Below are positions 25,426-32,783 of a DNA stretch of 40,661 nt, one piece after another. Source of the stretch: Hallerella porci (GTDB lineage Bacteria; Fibrobacterota; Fibrobacteria; Fibrobacterales; Fibrobacteraceae); NCBI RefSeq assembly GCF_003148885.1, contig NZ_QGHD01000023.1, positions 1 to 40,661 on the forward strand, given 5' to 3'. Under the pieces are notes generated by a model. It was not told the origin of the DNA, searched no databases, and worked only from the letters and a program-made list of their open reading frames with translations. Positions within the stretch are counted from its first letter, which is position 1, and each line of letters opens with the position of its first letter. Position numbers and translations under genes: made by a program.

Positions 25426-27003
25426 ATGATGCGTAAAATTTTACTCCCATTGCTTGCTGCAAGCTTGGCGTTCGGTGCTGACTTTGAACGTTCAAACTGG
25501 CATACTCAGACTTTTTTTCAGGTTGAACCTTACACTCCGATCACCTTCGAAGGAAAGGGGCAACTCTTAAACGAAAAAATCGACGAAGACGTTTACACCG
25601 TGCCGATGTCGCTCGGTTTCCTCTTCAGCCCGCTGTTTACTCCGCTTTTCAAAGCCGACATTCCATTTACCTTATGGCTCGGTGCCCAATTCGGTGAATT
25701 TCAATTCGGCGAAATTTCCTCCGGCGCGGATTATACCTATAACGGCGCACAATCGGGCAGCGGCAACGAACTCTCCTTTATGTCGTTTAATCCCGCTGGC
25801 CTCGCAGGTTTCTCGGTCAATTTAATCGGGAATTTGGACTTGCGCATCTTGGGCGGTATCGGTCTTCAATATTATCGTTTCGAAAATAAAGAAACCGCGA
25901 CGACGAAAACGCATTCGGAAACTTCTCTCAGCTACTTTGTCGAAGGCGGCTTAGAATATCGCATCGCCGAAATTTTCCGCGACGGCGACCTCAAAATCGG
26001 TTTGCATGTGAAAAAAGCCTTCAATAAAATTGAAGACATCAAAGCAACTCCGGAATACAAATCGAACACCGAAAATCTTTCTATCCCAGGCGCTTACTCG
26101 GGAGTTGAATTTACCAAAGTAGAAACCAAGCTTCCCGTACGCATCGGCCTTGAAATTTCTTTGGAATTCGGCAGAGAAAGTCGCCGCGACCGCAGAATGC
26201 GTTTTGCTCTCCGCGACCGCGATGCGCAGCTCCGCAACAATTCCGAAGTCAAAGACACTCTCTCGGATTGGGACTGCATGGCAATTGAACGCGATTACCG
26301 TTTCTTCCTCGAAAACGGTCAGTTGCCCGACATGAGCGAAAAATATACGAAGGCTCAGTTCAACGATGTCCTCGAAAGCTATCTCGCATTCTGCCATCCG
26401 GAAGATCTCGCGACGAAAGAACAACTTTACAGCACATTGGATTCGAACAAAGTCCAGTTGAAGGAATACCAAGTTTCTCAAGAAGATGCTCGTTACAAAC
26501 AAGTGATGGCATCGAACGATCCGGAAATGATGGAAATGTTCTTGCAATACTATCCGAATTCCGCGTATCGCAAAGACATCGAAGCCAAGCTCCAAGTCGT
26601 CGGCGATTACCAAATTTTCAAGAAGGCGCAAGAAGCGAATACATTTAAATCTTATTTGGATTACTTGTCCAACTTCCCGCAAGGTCAATTCCGCGACGAA
26701 GCCGAAGAATGCATTTTCCGCTTGGTGCAAGAAAGCAACCGCGAAAAAGATTATCAGATTTATCTGAAGCGTTTCCCGGACGGCCGTTTCGTGAACGAAG
26801 CCAATGCCGCTCTCCAAGAAATGCAAGCGCCTGCGACAAGTGCCGTCGAAAGCACTCCAGAACCGGAACAAGTCGAAGAGCCCGAAGAAGAGGAAGTTCA
26901 ACCAAAGGCAAAAGTTTCGAAATCCAAGAAATCTAAATCAAAAGCAAAAGCCAAATCCAAGGCAAAGCCGAAGAAAAAGACTTCTAAGAAAAAGAAAAAG
27001 TAA
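25426..27003 (+). CDS. Outer-membrane barrel protein with repeat domain and Lys-rich tail
   Basis: Encodes 525 residues from tandem ATGs (25426 and 25429). A signal peptide (MRKILLPLLAASLAFGA) is followed by a beta-barrel-like half (residues 20-265, with LDLRILGGIGLQYYRFENKE and PVRIGLEISLEFGRES). A helical half then has three related units with a Y-L-x-x-F/Y-P-x-G/S-x-F/Y core: MFLQYYPNSAYRKDIEAKL, LDYLSNFPQGQFRDEAEE and YQIYLKRFPDGRFVNEANAA. The end is an acidic/Pro stretch and then about 35 residues dominated by Lys, Ser and Ala, ending in five lysines. An outer-membrane barrel with a periplasmic or surface helical domain is the simplest reading. The tail could bind acidic polymers. It has its own terminator. 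Confidence 0.8.
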   Translation: MMRKILLPLLAASLAFGADFERSNWHTQTFFQVEPYTPITFEGKGQLLNEKIDEDVYTVPMSLGFLFSPLFTPLFKADIPFTLWLGAQFGEFQFGEISSGADYTYNGAQSGSGNELSFMSFNPAGLAGFSVNLIGNLDLRILGGIGLQYYRFENKETATTKTHSETSLSYFVEGGLEYRIAEIFRDGDLKIGLHVKKAFNKIEDIKATPEYKSNTENLSIPGAYSGVEFTKVETKLPVRIGLEISLEFGRESRRDRRMRFALRDRDAQLRNNSEVKDTLSDWDCMAIERDYRFFLENGQLPDMSEKYTKAQFNDVLESYLAFCHPEDLATKEQLYSTLDSNKVQLKEYQVSQEDARYKQVMASNDPEMMEMFLQYYPNSAYRKDIEAKLQVVGDYQIFKKAQEANTFKSYLDYLSNFPQGQFRDEAEECIFRLVQESNREKDYQIYLKRFPDGRFVNEANAALQEMQAPATSAVESTPEPEQVEEPEEEEVQPKAKVSKSKKSKSKAKAKSKAKPKKKTSKKKKK

Positions 27004-27008
27004 ATTGC

Positions 27009-27040
27009 AAAAGCTTTCGTTTTTACGGAAGCTTTTTTTT
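27009..27040 (+). terminator. Intrinsic terminator after the Lys-tailed barrel gene
   Basis: An imperfect 11-bp stem (27009-27019 with 27026-27036, loop TTTTTA) is followed by T's to 27040. The next gene starts only 5 bp later. Confidence 0.8.
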
Positions 27041-27044
27041 GTAA

Positions 27045-28610
27045 ATGAAAATCATGTTTCAGCCGATAAGTCTTTCGAGCAAATCGATTTTTGAAAAATA
27101 TCTGCGTGCGGCAAATAAACAATGCTGCGATTACGCCTTCGCCAATCTCTTTGCGTGGTCCAAGTATTACCAAACCGTTTGGTGCGAATTTGAAAATTTT
27201 CTGATTATCCGTTTTCACGTTGCAGGCTCCGAAAAATGGGCGTACTTAGAACCTCTCGGAACGGGCGACGCTACCGCAGCGATTCAATTTATCTTTCGCG
27301 ATGCCGCAAACGAAACGAAGCAGCCGGTGCGATTTTTTTCCATTTCACAAGAATTCGTAAACCGATACCAAGCTCTGCCCGAAATGCAAACGCAGCGATT
27401 TTACACCGACCGCAGTTTCGGCAATTACATTTACAGCCGCGAAAAATTAGCGCATCTCGCCGGGCGAAAACTCCATTCCAAGCGCAATCACATTACGCAA
27501 TTTGATAAGCGTTATCCGACCGCAAAATTTGAAATTTTAAATCCCGAAAAACACGCTGCAGCATTGCACAAGCTCATCACAAAGTGGTGTCAAACTCAAG
27601 AAGTCGAAACGTCGACGATTCGCCACGAAAAAGAAATGATTGAAAATTCCCTAGCCCATTACGCGGAATTAAATTTATTCGGCATTCTTTTATCCGTTGA
27701 CGAAAACGCAATCGCCTTTTCTTTTGGTTCTCAAATTAACCAAAACACTTTTTACGTTCATGTCGAAAAAGCGGACACGCAATACGAAGGCGCTTACGCC
27801 AAAATCAATCAGCTCATGGCAGAAAATTTGCCCGCAGAAATTGAATGGATTAACCGCGAAGAAGATATGGGACTTTCCTCTTTGCGCAAATCCAAGTTGT
27901 CGTATTTTCCCGATGCGATTTCCGCAGAATATTTTTCGACGAGCAAAAATTCCACAGAGAATGACATTTGGGAATTATGGCAAAAAGCCTTCCCCGAAGA
28001 TTCCGATGAATTTCTCGCGACTTTCATTTTTCCTTATTCCAATCCGTCCACGCAAATTACGCATTACGAAAACGGAAAACTCGCCTCGATGCTTCACCTC
28101 ATTTCCTTTTCTAGCAAATGGGGAAAAGTCGCCTACATTTACGGACTCGCCACCGATCCAGAATTCAGCGGAAAAGGTTTTGCCAAAAAAGTCATCTTCA
28201 ACGCGATGCAGCGCGCGAAAGAAAACGGCTGCACTTGCATTTGCGCCATTCAAGCCAATCTCCAATTTACCGCATGGCAAACGCAATTTGATTTTACGCC
28301 GCCGAGCGTCACCATTCAATTTCAAACCGAAGATGGTTTTGATTTTGGCGGCGAAGAAGAAGACATCCATCGCGGCATTTTCCGCATTCTCGACGTTCAA
28401 ACTTTTCTGCAAAAATTTGCCGCCACGCATTCCGATTCTACCGAAAAAATTTCCGTAAACGATTCCATTTTCCTAGAAAACACAGGAGTTTACTCCCTCC
28501 AAAACGGAAAAACCTCCAAAATTTCAAATCTCCCCGAAAAATCCATTCAAACCATCAACGCATTTTTTCAAAATAATGTTGAAAATGAGAAATTAGGAAT
28601 GAGGAGTTAG
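27045..28610 (+). CDS. DUF2156 domain fused to a GNAT N-acetyltransferase domain
   Basis: Encodes 521 residues with no signal or membrane helix. Residues 10-300 resemble DUF2156, the catalytic domain of lysylphosphatidylglycerol synthases: YAFANLFAWSKYYQT at the N-terminus, KLHSKRNHITQFDKRYP in the middle, and EWINREEDMGLSSLRKSKLSY. Both halves of that domain have acyltransferase folds. Residues 310-430 form a GNAT domain with the acetyl-CoA loop in DPEFSGKGFAKKVI near residue 375. A full LPG synthase would have a membrane part, which is absent, so a soluble aminoacyl or acetyl transferase is likely. Starts are ATG 27045 or 27054; neither has a Shine-Dalgarno. Substrate unknown. Confidence 0.82.
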   Translation: MKIMFQPISLSSKSIFEKYLRAANKQCCDYAFANLFAWSKYYQTVWCEFENFLIIRFHVAGSEKWAYLEPLGTGDATAAIQFIFRDAANETKQPVRFFSISQEFVNRYQALPEMQTQRFYTDRSFGNYIYSREKLAHLAGRKLHSKRNHITQFDKRYPTAKFEILNPEKHAAALHKLITKWCQTQEVETSTIRHEKEMIENSLAHYAELNLFGILLSVDENAIAFSFGSQINQNTFYVHVEKADTQYEGAYAKINQLMAENLPAEIEWINREEDMGLSSLRKSKLSYFPDAISAEYFSTSKNSTENDIWELWQKAFPEDSDEFLATFIFPYSNPSTQITHYENGKLASMLHLISFSSKWGKVAYIYGLATDPEFSGKGFAKKVIFNAMQRAKENGCTCICAIQANLQFTAWQTQFDFTPPSVTIQFQTEDGFDFGGEEEDIHRGIFRILDVQTFLQKFAATHSDSTEKISVNDSIFLENTGVYSLQNGKTSKISNLPEKSIQTINAFFQNNVENEKLGMRS

Positions 28611-28912
28611 GAATTTAAAGTTTGGTGCGCCGAAGGCCGCTGAGATAAGCGCAAAATTTTAATCGGTAAATTTGTAAAATATTCGCACGAAACAGACAAG
28701 CTAGAAGAGCTCTCGGAAGAGTTCATTTGATTTTGCTGGGAGACTAGAAGAGACCTCGGAAACCTCTTTTTGTTTTACTAGGAGACTGTCGCCCACGGGC
28801 AACTTCGCTGCGAGTTTTTGAACTGAGAACTCTCATTTTTTCCGTTGTTCCTAGACAACGCTAAAATCAAACATTCTCATTGTCGATGCTTTGATTTATC
28901 TACATTCTAAGT
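28611..28912. other. 302-bp intergenic region without a gene
   Basis: No open frame with coding character was seen. It holds an AT-rich start with a degenerate GAATTAGGAATGAGG-like stretch, a two-unit imperfect repeat (28701-28787), and a small hairpin (28853-28870, CGTTGT/ACAACG around TCCTAG). Near its end is TACATT (28901-28906), a possible -10 element lying 6 nt before the ATG of the TIGR02147 gene. It probably contains the terminator-less end of one gene and the promoter of the next. Confidence 0.5.
28701..28787. repeat. Two imperfect tandem units, about 43 bp
   Basis: Units begin CTAGAAGAG at 28701 and at 28744, share CTCGGAA nine to eleven bases later, and both end in GGAGA. The centre differs between units. 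Two degenerate units do not make a CRISPR array. It may be an intergenic repeat family or a duplicated regulatory site. Confidence 0.5.
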
Positions 28913-29764
28913 ATGACAGAGAAAAAAGAACAGCGCAAAATTTTTGAATACCTGGACTACAGGCAATTTTTGCAGGATTATTATCAGTCAAAAAAGGCTG
29001 AAAATTCCGCGTTTTCTCTGCGTGCTTTTTCCGATAAAATCGGATTCAAAGCCAAAGATTTCATTAGCCGCGTGATGCAAGGCGACAAAAACCTTTCGGC
29101 ACAAAGCATTCAAAAAATTATTTCCGGGCTAAAATTCGGCAAACGCGAAGCCGCATTCTTCGAAGATCTCGTTTGGTTTAATCAAGCCGAAACGATGGAA
29201 GAAAAGAACAGCTGGTTTCAAAAAATGCAGAACGAGCTGAAAATCGTCCGCTTTACCGCGGGGCAGCATCAACTCGCCTTTTATCAATATCAAGTTTATT
29301 CTCATTGGCGGCATCTTGTTGTCCGCTCTCTCATCGGAATGTTCGGATTTCACGGGGATTTTGCAACTCTCGCCAAATCCGTTCACCCGCCGATTACCAT
29401 CGACGAAGCCAAAGAATCCGTTGCATTACTCGAAAAATGCAATCTCGTCAAAGAAGAAGAAGACGGTTCTTACGTTTTGGTGAATAAAGACATTACGACT
29501 GGCGACAGAACTTCTCGTATTGCCCTTCGCGGATTTCATCAACATTGCTTAGCGCTCGGTGCTGCTTCCATCGACCGCGATCCCCCACAACTGCGAAATA
29601 TTTCGGGTTTAACGCTAGGAATTTCGCAATCCGCCTACGAAAAAATCGTCGAACGGATGAGCGCATTTCGAAAAGAAATTGCCCAAATCGCCGACGAAGA
29701 CGAAGAAGCCGATAAAGTTTATCAATTGCAACTTTTACTTTTCCCAATCGGGGGAAAATTATAA
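28913..29764 (+). CDS. TIGR02147-family protein (Fibrobacter paralogous family, DUF4423-like)
   Basis: Encodes 283 residues. The start KKEQRKIFEYLDYRQFLQDY and the following helix-turn-helix-like part (FSLRAFSDKIGFKAKDFISR, KNLSAQSIQKIISGL) are typical of TIGR02147, a family expanded in Fibrobacter. The middle has the characteristic VYSHWRHLVVRSLIGMFGF segment, followed by a winged-helix-like SVALLEKCNLVKEEEDGSYV. The C-terminus is acidic then hydrophobic (LQLLLFPIGGKL). The N-terminal fold suggests DNA binding, so a regulator is a reasonable guess; no target is known to me. No Shine-Dalgarno precedes the ATG. Its stop codon lies inside a perfect hairpin. Confidence 0.88.
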   Translation: MTEKKEQRKIFEYLDYRQFLQDYYQSKKAENSAFSLRAFSDKIGFKAKDFISRVMQGDKNLSAQSIQKIISGLKFGKREAAFFEDLVWFNQAETMEEKNSWFQKMQNELKIVRFTAGQHQLAFYQYQVYSHWRHLVVRSLIGMFGFHGDFATLAKSVHPPITIDEAKESVALLEKCNLVKEEEDGSYVLVNKDITTGDRTSRIALRGFHQHCLALGAASIDRDPPQLRNISGLTLGISQSAYEKIVERMSAFRKEIAQIADEDEEADKVYQLQLLLFPIGGKL

Positions 29765-29829
29765 TCGCGCAGCCAAGCCGCGCGATTATAAAAGCAAAAA
29801 GCCCCGCTTGCGCGGGGCTCTTTTTATTT
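29761..29829. terminator. Twin hairpins, the second a bidirectional terminator
   Basis: The first hairpin has a perfect 10-bp stem (29761-29770 with 29780-29789) that includes the stop codon of the TIGR02147 gene. The second has an 8-bp GC-rich stem (29800-29807 with 29812-29819, loop TTGC) followed by CTTTTTATTT, and A's on the other side that become T's for the minus-strand gene. The gene ending at 29828 is convergent. Confidence 0.88.
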
Positions 29830-30523
29830 ATGCATTCGGAGTTTCTTCTGCCGAATCAAAATCTTCTACCGGGAGCTTTTTCACCACATTGCGGCGACCA
29901 TAGCGAACTTTTGCCGGGTCAAATTCTGCACCGACGGCTTCGGGTTCTGCGCTAGGAGCAGCAGGAGCTGCGGGAGCAACCGGAGCGGCTGCAGGAGCTT
30001 CTGGGAGAGTTGCTTGCACACGCGGCGGAAGCGGACGACGTCCTTCTGTACGCGGAGCTTCTTGAACAGGCGCAACAGGAGCCGGAGTCGGTTCCACGGG
30101 AGCAGGTGCCGGAGCAACCGGAGCGGATTCCACCGGAGCTGCAATCGGAGCCTGAGCTTCTGCCGGAACAAATTCACGGCGACCCGGGCGGCGTTCACGA
30201 CGATCATCGCGACGAGCATTGCGGTCATCGCGGCGGTCATTTCTGTCACGGTTGAAAGAAGGGCGATCCTGACGGTTCGCCGGAGCGTTATTCGTATTGG
30301 CACGATCACGGCGGTCATTGTTGCGATTGTTGTCGCGGCGGTCATTATTACGCGCAGCCATTTCCTGAGCGTTGACCGGATGACGATTCGGCTTCAGATT
30401 TGTATCCGAAACACGTTTAACAATCGGAGTATGCATATCCGTAATGATCTTATTCACCTTGGACAGAATAACGAATCCAAGGATCACCGCGAGAGCGGCG
30501 AGTGCGAGAGTGATGTATTCCAT
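29828..30523 (-). CDS. Membrane-anchored low-complexity protein (Arg/Asn/Asp-rich, Pro/Ala-rich)
   Basis: Encodes 231 residues. One N-terminal helix (MEYITLALAALAVILGFVIL) is followed by a short basic linker. Residues 58-115 are dominated by Asn, Asp and Arg with repeated NDRRD-type units, then a Pro/Ala/Val-rich stretch (residues 118-205) and a basic/acidic end (RYGRRNVVKKLPVEDFDSAE). The composition suggests a disordered, probably cytoplasmic tail on an inner-membrane anchor, perhaps RNA- or protein-binding; this is inference from composition. ATG 30523 has GAGGT seven nt upstream. A promoter-like pair places the transcript start near 30707, leaving a leader of about 185 nt. Divergent from lexA. 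Confidence 0.75.
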   Translation of the reverse strand: MEYITLALAALAVILGFVILSKVNKIITDMHTPIVKRVSDTNLKPNRHPVNAQEMAARNNDRRDNNRNNDRRDRANTNNAPANRQDRPSFNRDRNDRRDDRNARRDDRRERRPGRREFVPAEAQAPIAAPVESAPVAPAPAPVEPTPAPVAPVQEAPRTEGRRPLPPRVQATLPEAPAAAPVAPAAPAAPSAEPEAVGAEFDPAKVRYGRRNVVKKLPVEDFDSAEETPNA

Positions 30524-30707
30524 TTAATGTACCTCAATCAAAGGGTGGCACGAAAAGCGGCTGGAAGGACCGTGATTTTCGCGGAAGTCGTGATACGGGA
30601 GCCATTTACCAACGCTCTAAGAGCTCAACGGCTATGTGAAAAGGCCCAAAAACGGGCAAAATCGCTAAACAGCGAAAAGAAGAAACGACTTCGTCGCCTA
30701 ATTTAGA
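30524..30707 (-). promoter_or_regulatory. Long, hairpin-rich 5' leader of the Arg/Asn/Asp-rich gene
   Basis: Four short hairpins lie in a row: 30614-30624 (4-bp stem), 30644-30657 (4-bp), 30662-30675 (5-bp) and 30686-30696 (4-bp). A leader of about 185 nt is long for this window, where most genes have short ones. It matches no riboswitch class I know. The stems are individually weak and could be chance. Confidence 0.35.
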
Positions 30708-30713
30708 TAATTA

Positions 30714-30742
30714 TCATTAAAAGAGATTCCAAAATTTGACAA
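30714..30742 (-). promoter_or_regulatory. Probable promoter of the Arg/Asn/Asp-rich gene
   Basis: On the minus strand TTGTCA (30742-30737) and TAATGA (30719-30714) are separated by 17 bp. This predicts a start near 30707. Confidence 0.5.
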
Positions 30743-30769
30743 ATTCGTCTAGAAAAAAAGAAAATAAAA

Positions 30770-30815
30770 AATGTGCAGTGAATATATTGACAATTAAACA
30801 AATGTGCACTATTTT
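30770..30815 (+). promoter_or_regulatory. lexA promoter with two AATGTGCA repeats (candidate LexA sites)
   Basis: TTGACA (30787-30792) and TATTTT (30810-30815) are 17 bp apart. AATGTGCA occurs at 30770-30777 and again at 30801-30808, 31 bp apart or about three helical turns. One copy lies upstream of -35 and the other inside the spacer. On the minus strand each reads TGCACATT, matching the TGCNC half of the LexA box I recall for F. succinogenes (TGCNC-N4-GTGCA); the second half is not conserved here. Autoregulation by LexA is likely but inferred. Confidence 0.6.
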
Positions 30816-30840
30816 TAAAGAAAAAGAACGAGGTATTTTT

Positions 30841-31494
30841 ATGGATACAAAAAAAGCGCTAACCGAACGCCAACAAGAAATTTTTGATTACATCCGTTCC
30901 TGCACCGAGCGGGGAAAAATGCCGCCTACCGTCCGCGAAATCGGCGATAAATTCGGAATTTCTTCGACCAACGGCGTCCGCTCCATTTTAGCCGCTCTCA
31001 TTAAAAAAGGCTACATTCGGCGCGCGCCCCGTTTAAGCCGCGGCATTGAAATTTTGGAAGAATCCGAAAATTCTCTCCAAGAAACCCAAGAAACGTCCGA
31101 ATCTTCAACCGTAGAAGTGCCGATTATCGGGCGTGTCGCTGCTGGCGCTCCCATTTTAGCCGTTCAAAATATCGAAGGCACCGTTACCGTGGATCGCGAT
31201 TTTCTCGCAAGTCAGCCGAATGTGTTTGCGCTTCATGTCAAAGGCGATTCGATGATTAACGCGGGCATTTTTGATGGAGACTTAGTCTTTGCGCGTTCCC
31301 AAACGGTCGCAGAACGCGGAGAAATGATTATCGCTCAAGTTGATGACGAAGCAACCGTCAAATACTACCAACCGCAGATCGATCACATTGAACTGCGCCC
31401 CGCCAACCCCAAATATCAGCCGATTATAGTCCACTCCAATCAAAAATTTTCGATTGCGGGGCGCGTCATCGGCGTTCTCCGTAAAATCAACTAA
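30841..31494 (+). CDS. lexA: LexA repressor (SOS response)
   Basis: Represses DNA-damage genes and is inactivated by RecA-stimulated self-cleavage. At 217 residues it has the N-terminal winged helix ([32 protein letters not shown]), the A101-G102 cleavage bond in RVAAGAP, catalytic S137 in KGDSM and K174 in EATVKYY. I chose ATG 30841, after CGAGGT; an upstream in-frame start would add residues not found in LexA and cover the promoter. Two half-site-like repeats in the promoter suggest autoregulation. Followed by a bidirectional terminator. Confidence 0.97.
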   Translation: MDTKKALTERQQEIFDYIRSCTERGKMPPTVREIGDKFGISSTNGVRSILAALIKKGYIRRAPRLSRGIEILEESENSLQETQETSESSTVEVPIIGRVAAGAPILAVQNIEGTVTVDRDFLASQPNVFALHVKGDSMINAGIFDGDLVFARSQTVAERGEMIIAQVDDEATVKYYQPQIDHIELRPANPKYQPIIVHSNQKFSIAGRVIGVLRKIN

Positions 31495-31503
31495 TGTAAC
31501 AGC

Positions 31504-31535
31504 AAAAGAGCGCCGCTTTCGCGACGCTCTTTTTG
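31504..31535. terminator. Bidirectional intrinsic terminator
   Basis: Stem AAAAGAGCG/CGCTCTTTT (31504-31512 with 31525-31533), extended by an inner CGC/GCG pair around TTTC. T's follow on both strands. It lies between convergent lexA and the Ala/Lys-rich gene. Confidence 0.88.
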
Positions 31536-31576
31536 TCAATCATCAAACAAAGGAGTGTTTTTTTCGGCAATTTAAT

Positions 31577-32713
31577 TTACATATCCGAATCGTCTAAGTC
31601 CAAATCCTTATCCGCTTCGTCAATTTCTTCTTGAGAAGGCGCTTCGCCAAAGTCATCGTCATCGCGCGCTTCGTCCAAAGAATCCATTCCAAGGCGATTT
31701 GCTTGATAATTCAAGTGGCGAGCTTCTTTCGAACGGCCAAGTCCTAAAATTTCGGCACATTCTTCGCAGTAGCCCAAATCTTTATCAACGCGGAAATCGG
31801 GAGAAACCGGATTTTTGCAGCATTTGGAGCAAAGTTGATGCGAACATTCTTTTAAGAAGCGATCGTTTTCTTCTTGAAGTTCTGCGATGACGCGAGCATA
31901 AAGCTCTTCCGAAGTTTCCTCGGCAAGAGATGCGCGATGGCGAATACTCGTGGTCGGCTTTTCAACGGCATCTGGAGAAGATTTTTTCTTCGAAGTGCGA
32001 TCTTCTTGATCCACTTCTTCGGAGAAGAACGGCGTTTTCATCAATTTGACATTGCCGCGCAAAAGAATCGCATCATTCTTTGCAGCATGAGAAGTCGTTT
32101 CCGTTTTTTTCCCAGACGACTTTGAGTCAAGCTCACGCTTATCCGATTCTTGCGAATCTTCTATCACATTTTCCACAGGCGGCTCTGGCGCTGGCTTCAC
32201 TGGCGGCTTCGGCTCAGGATTTACCGACGTTTGGGCAGTCTGTTTGGGTGGTTTTGATGGATTGACATTCGCTTTTCCTGAAGAACCTTTCTTCGGAGTG
32301 GAAGCGTTTCCATTCTTTGTCTTATTTTTCGTCGGAGTTACCTTTACCGCAGGCTTTGTTTCTTTTGTTCCAGACTTTGCTGTGGCTTTCGCCGGAACTT
32401 TCGATGCGGAAGAAGTTTTAGAAGTTGCTTTCGCGACTACTTTGGAACCTGCTTTTGACGCAGATTTTGCGGCAGAAGCCGACTTTTTCACCGCGGGCTT
32501 TGCCGCAGTTTTTGCCGGAGCCGCTTTTGTTGCAGGCGTTGACGCCGGTTTTCCCGCTTTTGCAATGGGCTTCGCTGCAGGCTTTTTCGCTGGTGCCGCT
32601 TTTTTTGCAGCAGAAGCCTTCGGCGCTGAAGCGCTTTTTTTAGCCGGAGCAGCTTTTACATTCTTTTTTTCTGGTACCGATTTCTTTGTAGACGGTTGTT
32701 TTTTTGAGCTCAT
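31577..32713 (-). CDS. Histone-H1-like Ala/Lys-rich protein with DksA-type zinc finger
   Basis: Encodes 378 residues. Residues 1-165 are a disordered Lys/Ala/Pro/Ser tail with repeated PAKK, KPAA and ATKA units, as in histone-H1-like bacterial proteins. A Glu/Ser/Pro linker follows. Residues 270-320 have a helix (EELYARVIAELQEENDRFLKE) and four cysteines, C295, C298, C316 and C319, in a CxxC-x17-CxxC pattern, the spacing of DksA/TraR fingers. The C-terminus is strongly acidic (DEADKDLDLDDSD). A nucleic-acid-binding or transcription-related role is inferred; conserved DksA coiled-coil-tip residues were not found. ATG 32713 has no Shine-Dalgarno; TATATTTG ends 4 nt upstream. Divergent from lepA. 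Confidence 0.75.
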   Translation of the reverse strand: MSSKKQPSTKKSVPEKKNVKAAPAKKSASAPKASAAKKAAPAKKPAAKPIAKAGKPASTPATKAAPAKTAAKPAVKKSASAAKSASKAGSKVVAKATSKTSSASKVPAKATAKSGTKETKPAVKVTPTKNKTKNGNASTPKKGSSGKANVNPSKPPKQTAQTSVNPEPKPPVKPAPEPPVENVIEDSQESDKRELDSKSSGKKTETTSHAAKNDAILLRGNVKLMKTPFFSEEVDQEDRTSKKKSSPDAVEKPTTSIRHRASLAEETSEELYARVIAELQEENDRFLKECSHQLCSKCCKNPVSPDFRVDKDLGYCEECAEILGLGRSKEARHLNYQANRLGMDSLDEARDDDDFGEAPSQEEIDEADKDLDLDDSDM

Positions 32714-32717
32714 GTCC

Positions 32718-32777
32718 CAAATATAGTTATTCTTTCCTTTTTCGTCTCAAACTTCGCCATTTAACTAGCTATATTTG
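32718..32777. promoter_or_regulatory. Divergent TATATTTG elements next to two start codons
   Basis: TATATTTG occurs on the minus strand at 32725-32718, 4 nt before the ATG of the Ala/Lys-rich gene, and on the plus strand at 32770-32777, 6 nt before the ATG of lepA. As -10 elements they would put both transcript starts at or next to the start codons. The motif fits TANNTTTG of Bacteroidetes promoters; no convincing -35 was found. Confidence 0.45.
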
Positions 32778-32783
32778 CGGGCA

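Noticed and set aside
25951-26901. Minus-strand open frame of 316 codons inside the Lys-tailed barrel gene
   Set aside because: Antisense of a well-supported gene with signal peptide and repeats; composition is that of a reverse-complement shadow.
27697-28458. Plus-strand open frame of 253 codons in another frame of the DUF2156-GNAT gene
   Set aside because: Lys/Pro/Ser-rich frame-shifted shadow; the chosen frame has the GNAT acetyl-CoA motif and full length.
28701-28787. CRISPR array
   Set aside because: Only two degenerate units without unique spacers, and no cas gene in the window.
30014-30706. Plus-strand open frame of 230 codons over the Arg/Asn/Asp-rich gene and its leader
   Set aside because: Low-complexity Arg/Thr/Ile shadow of the repetitive minus-strand gene, with no start signal.
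30736-30840. N-terminal extension of LexA
   Set aside because: Would translate through the -35/-10 promoter; LexA homology and the CGAGGT site begin at 30841.
32244-32726. Plus-strand open frame of 160 codons, Phe/Ala-rich, opposite the Ala/Lys-rich gene
   Set aside because: Its Phe and Ala runs are the complement of the Lys and Ala codons of the minus-strand gene; it has no ribosome-binding site and covers the promoter of that gene.
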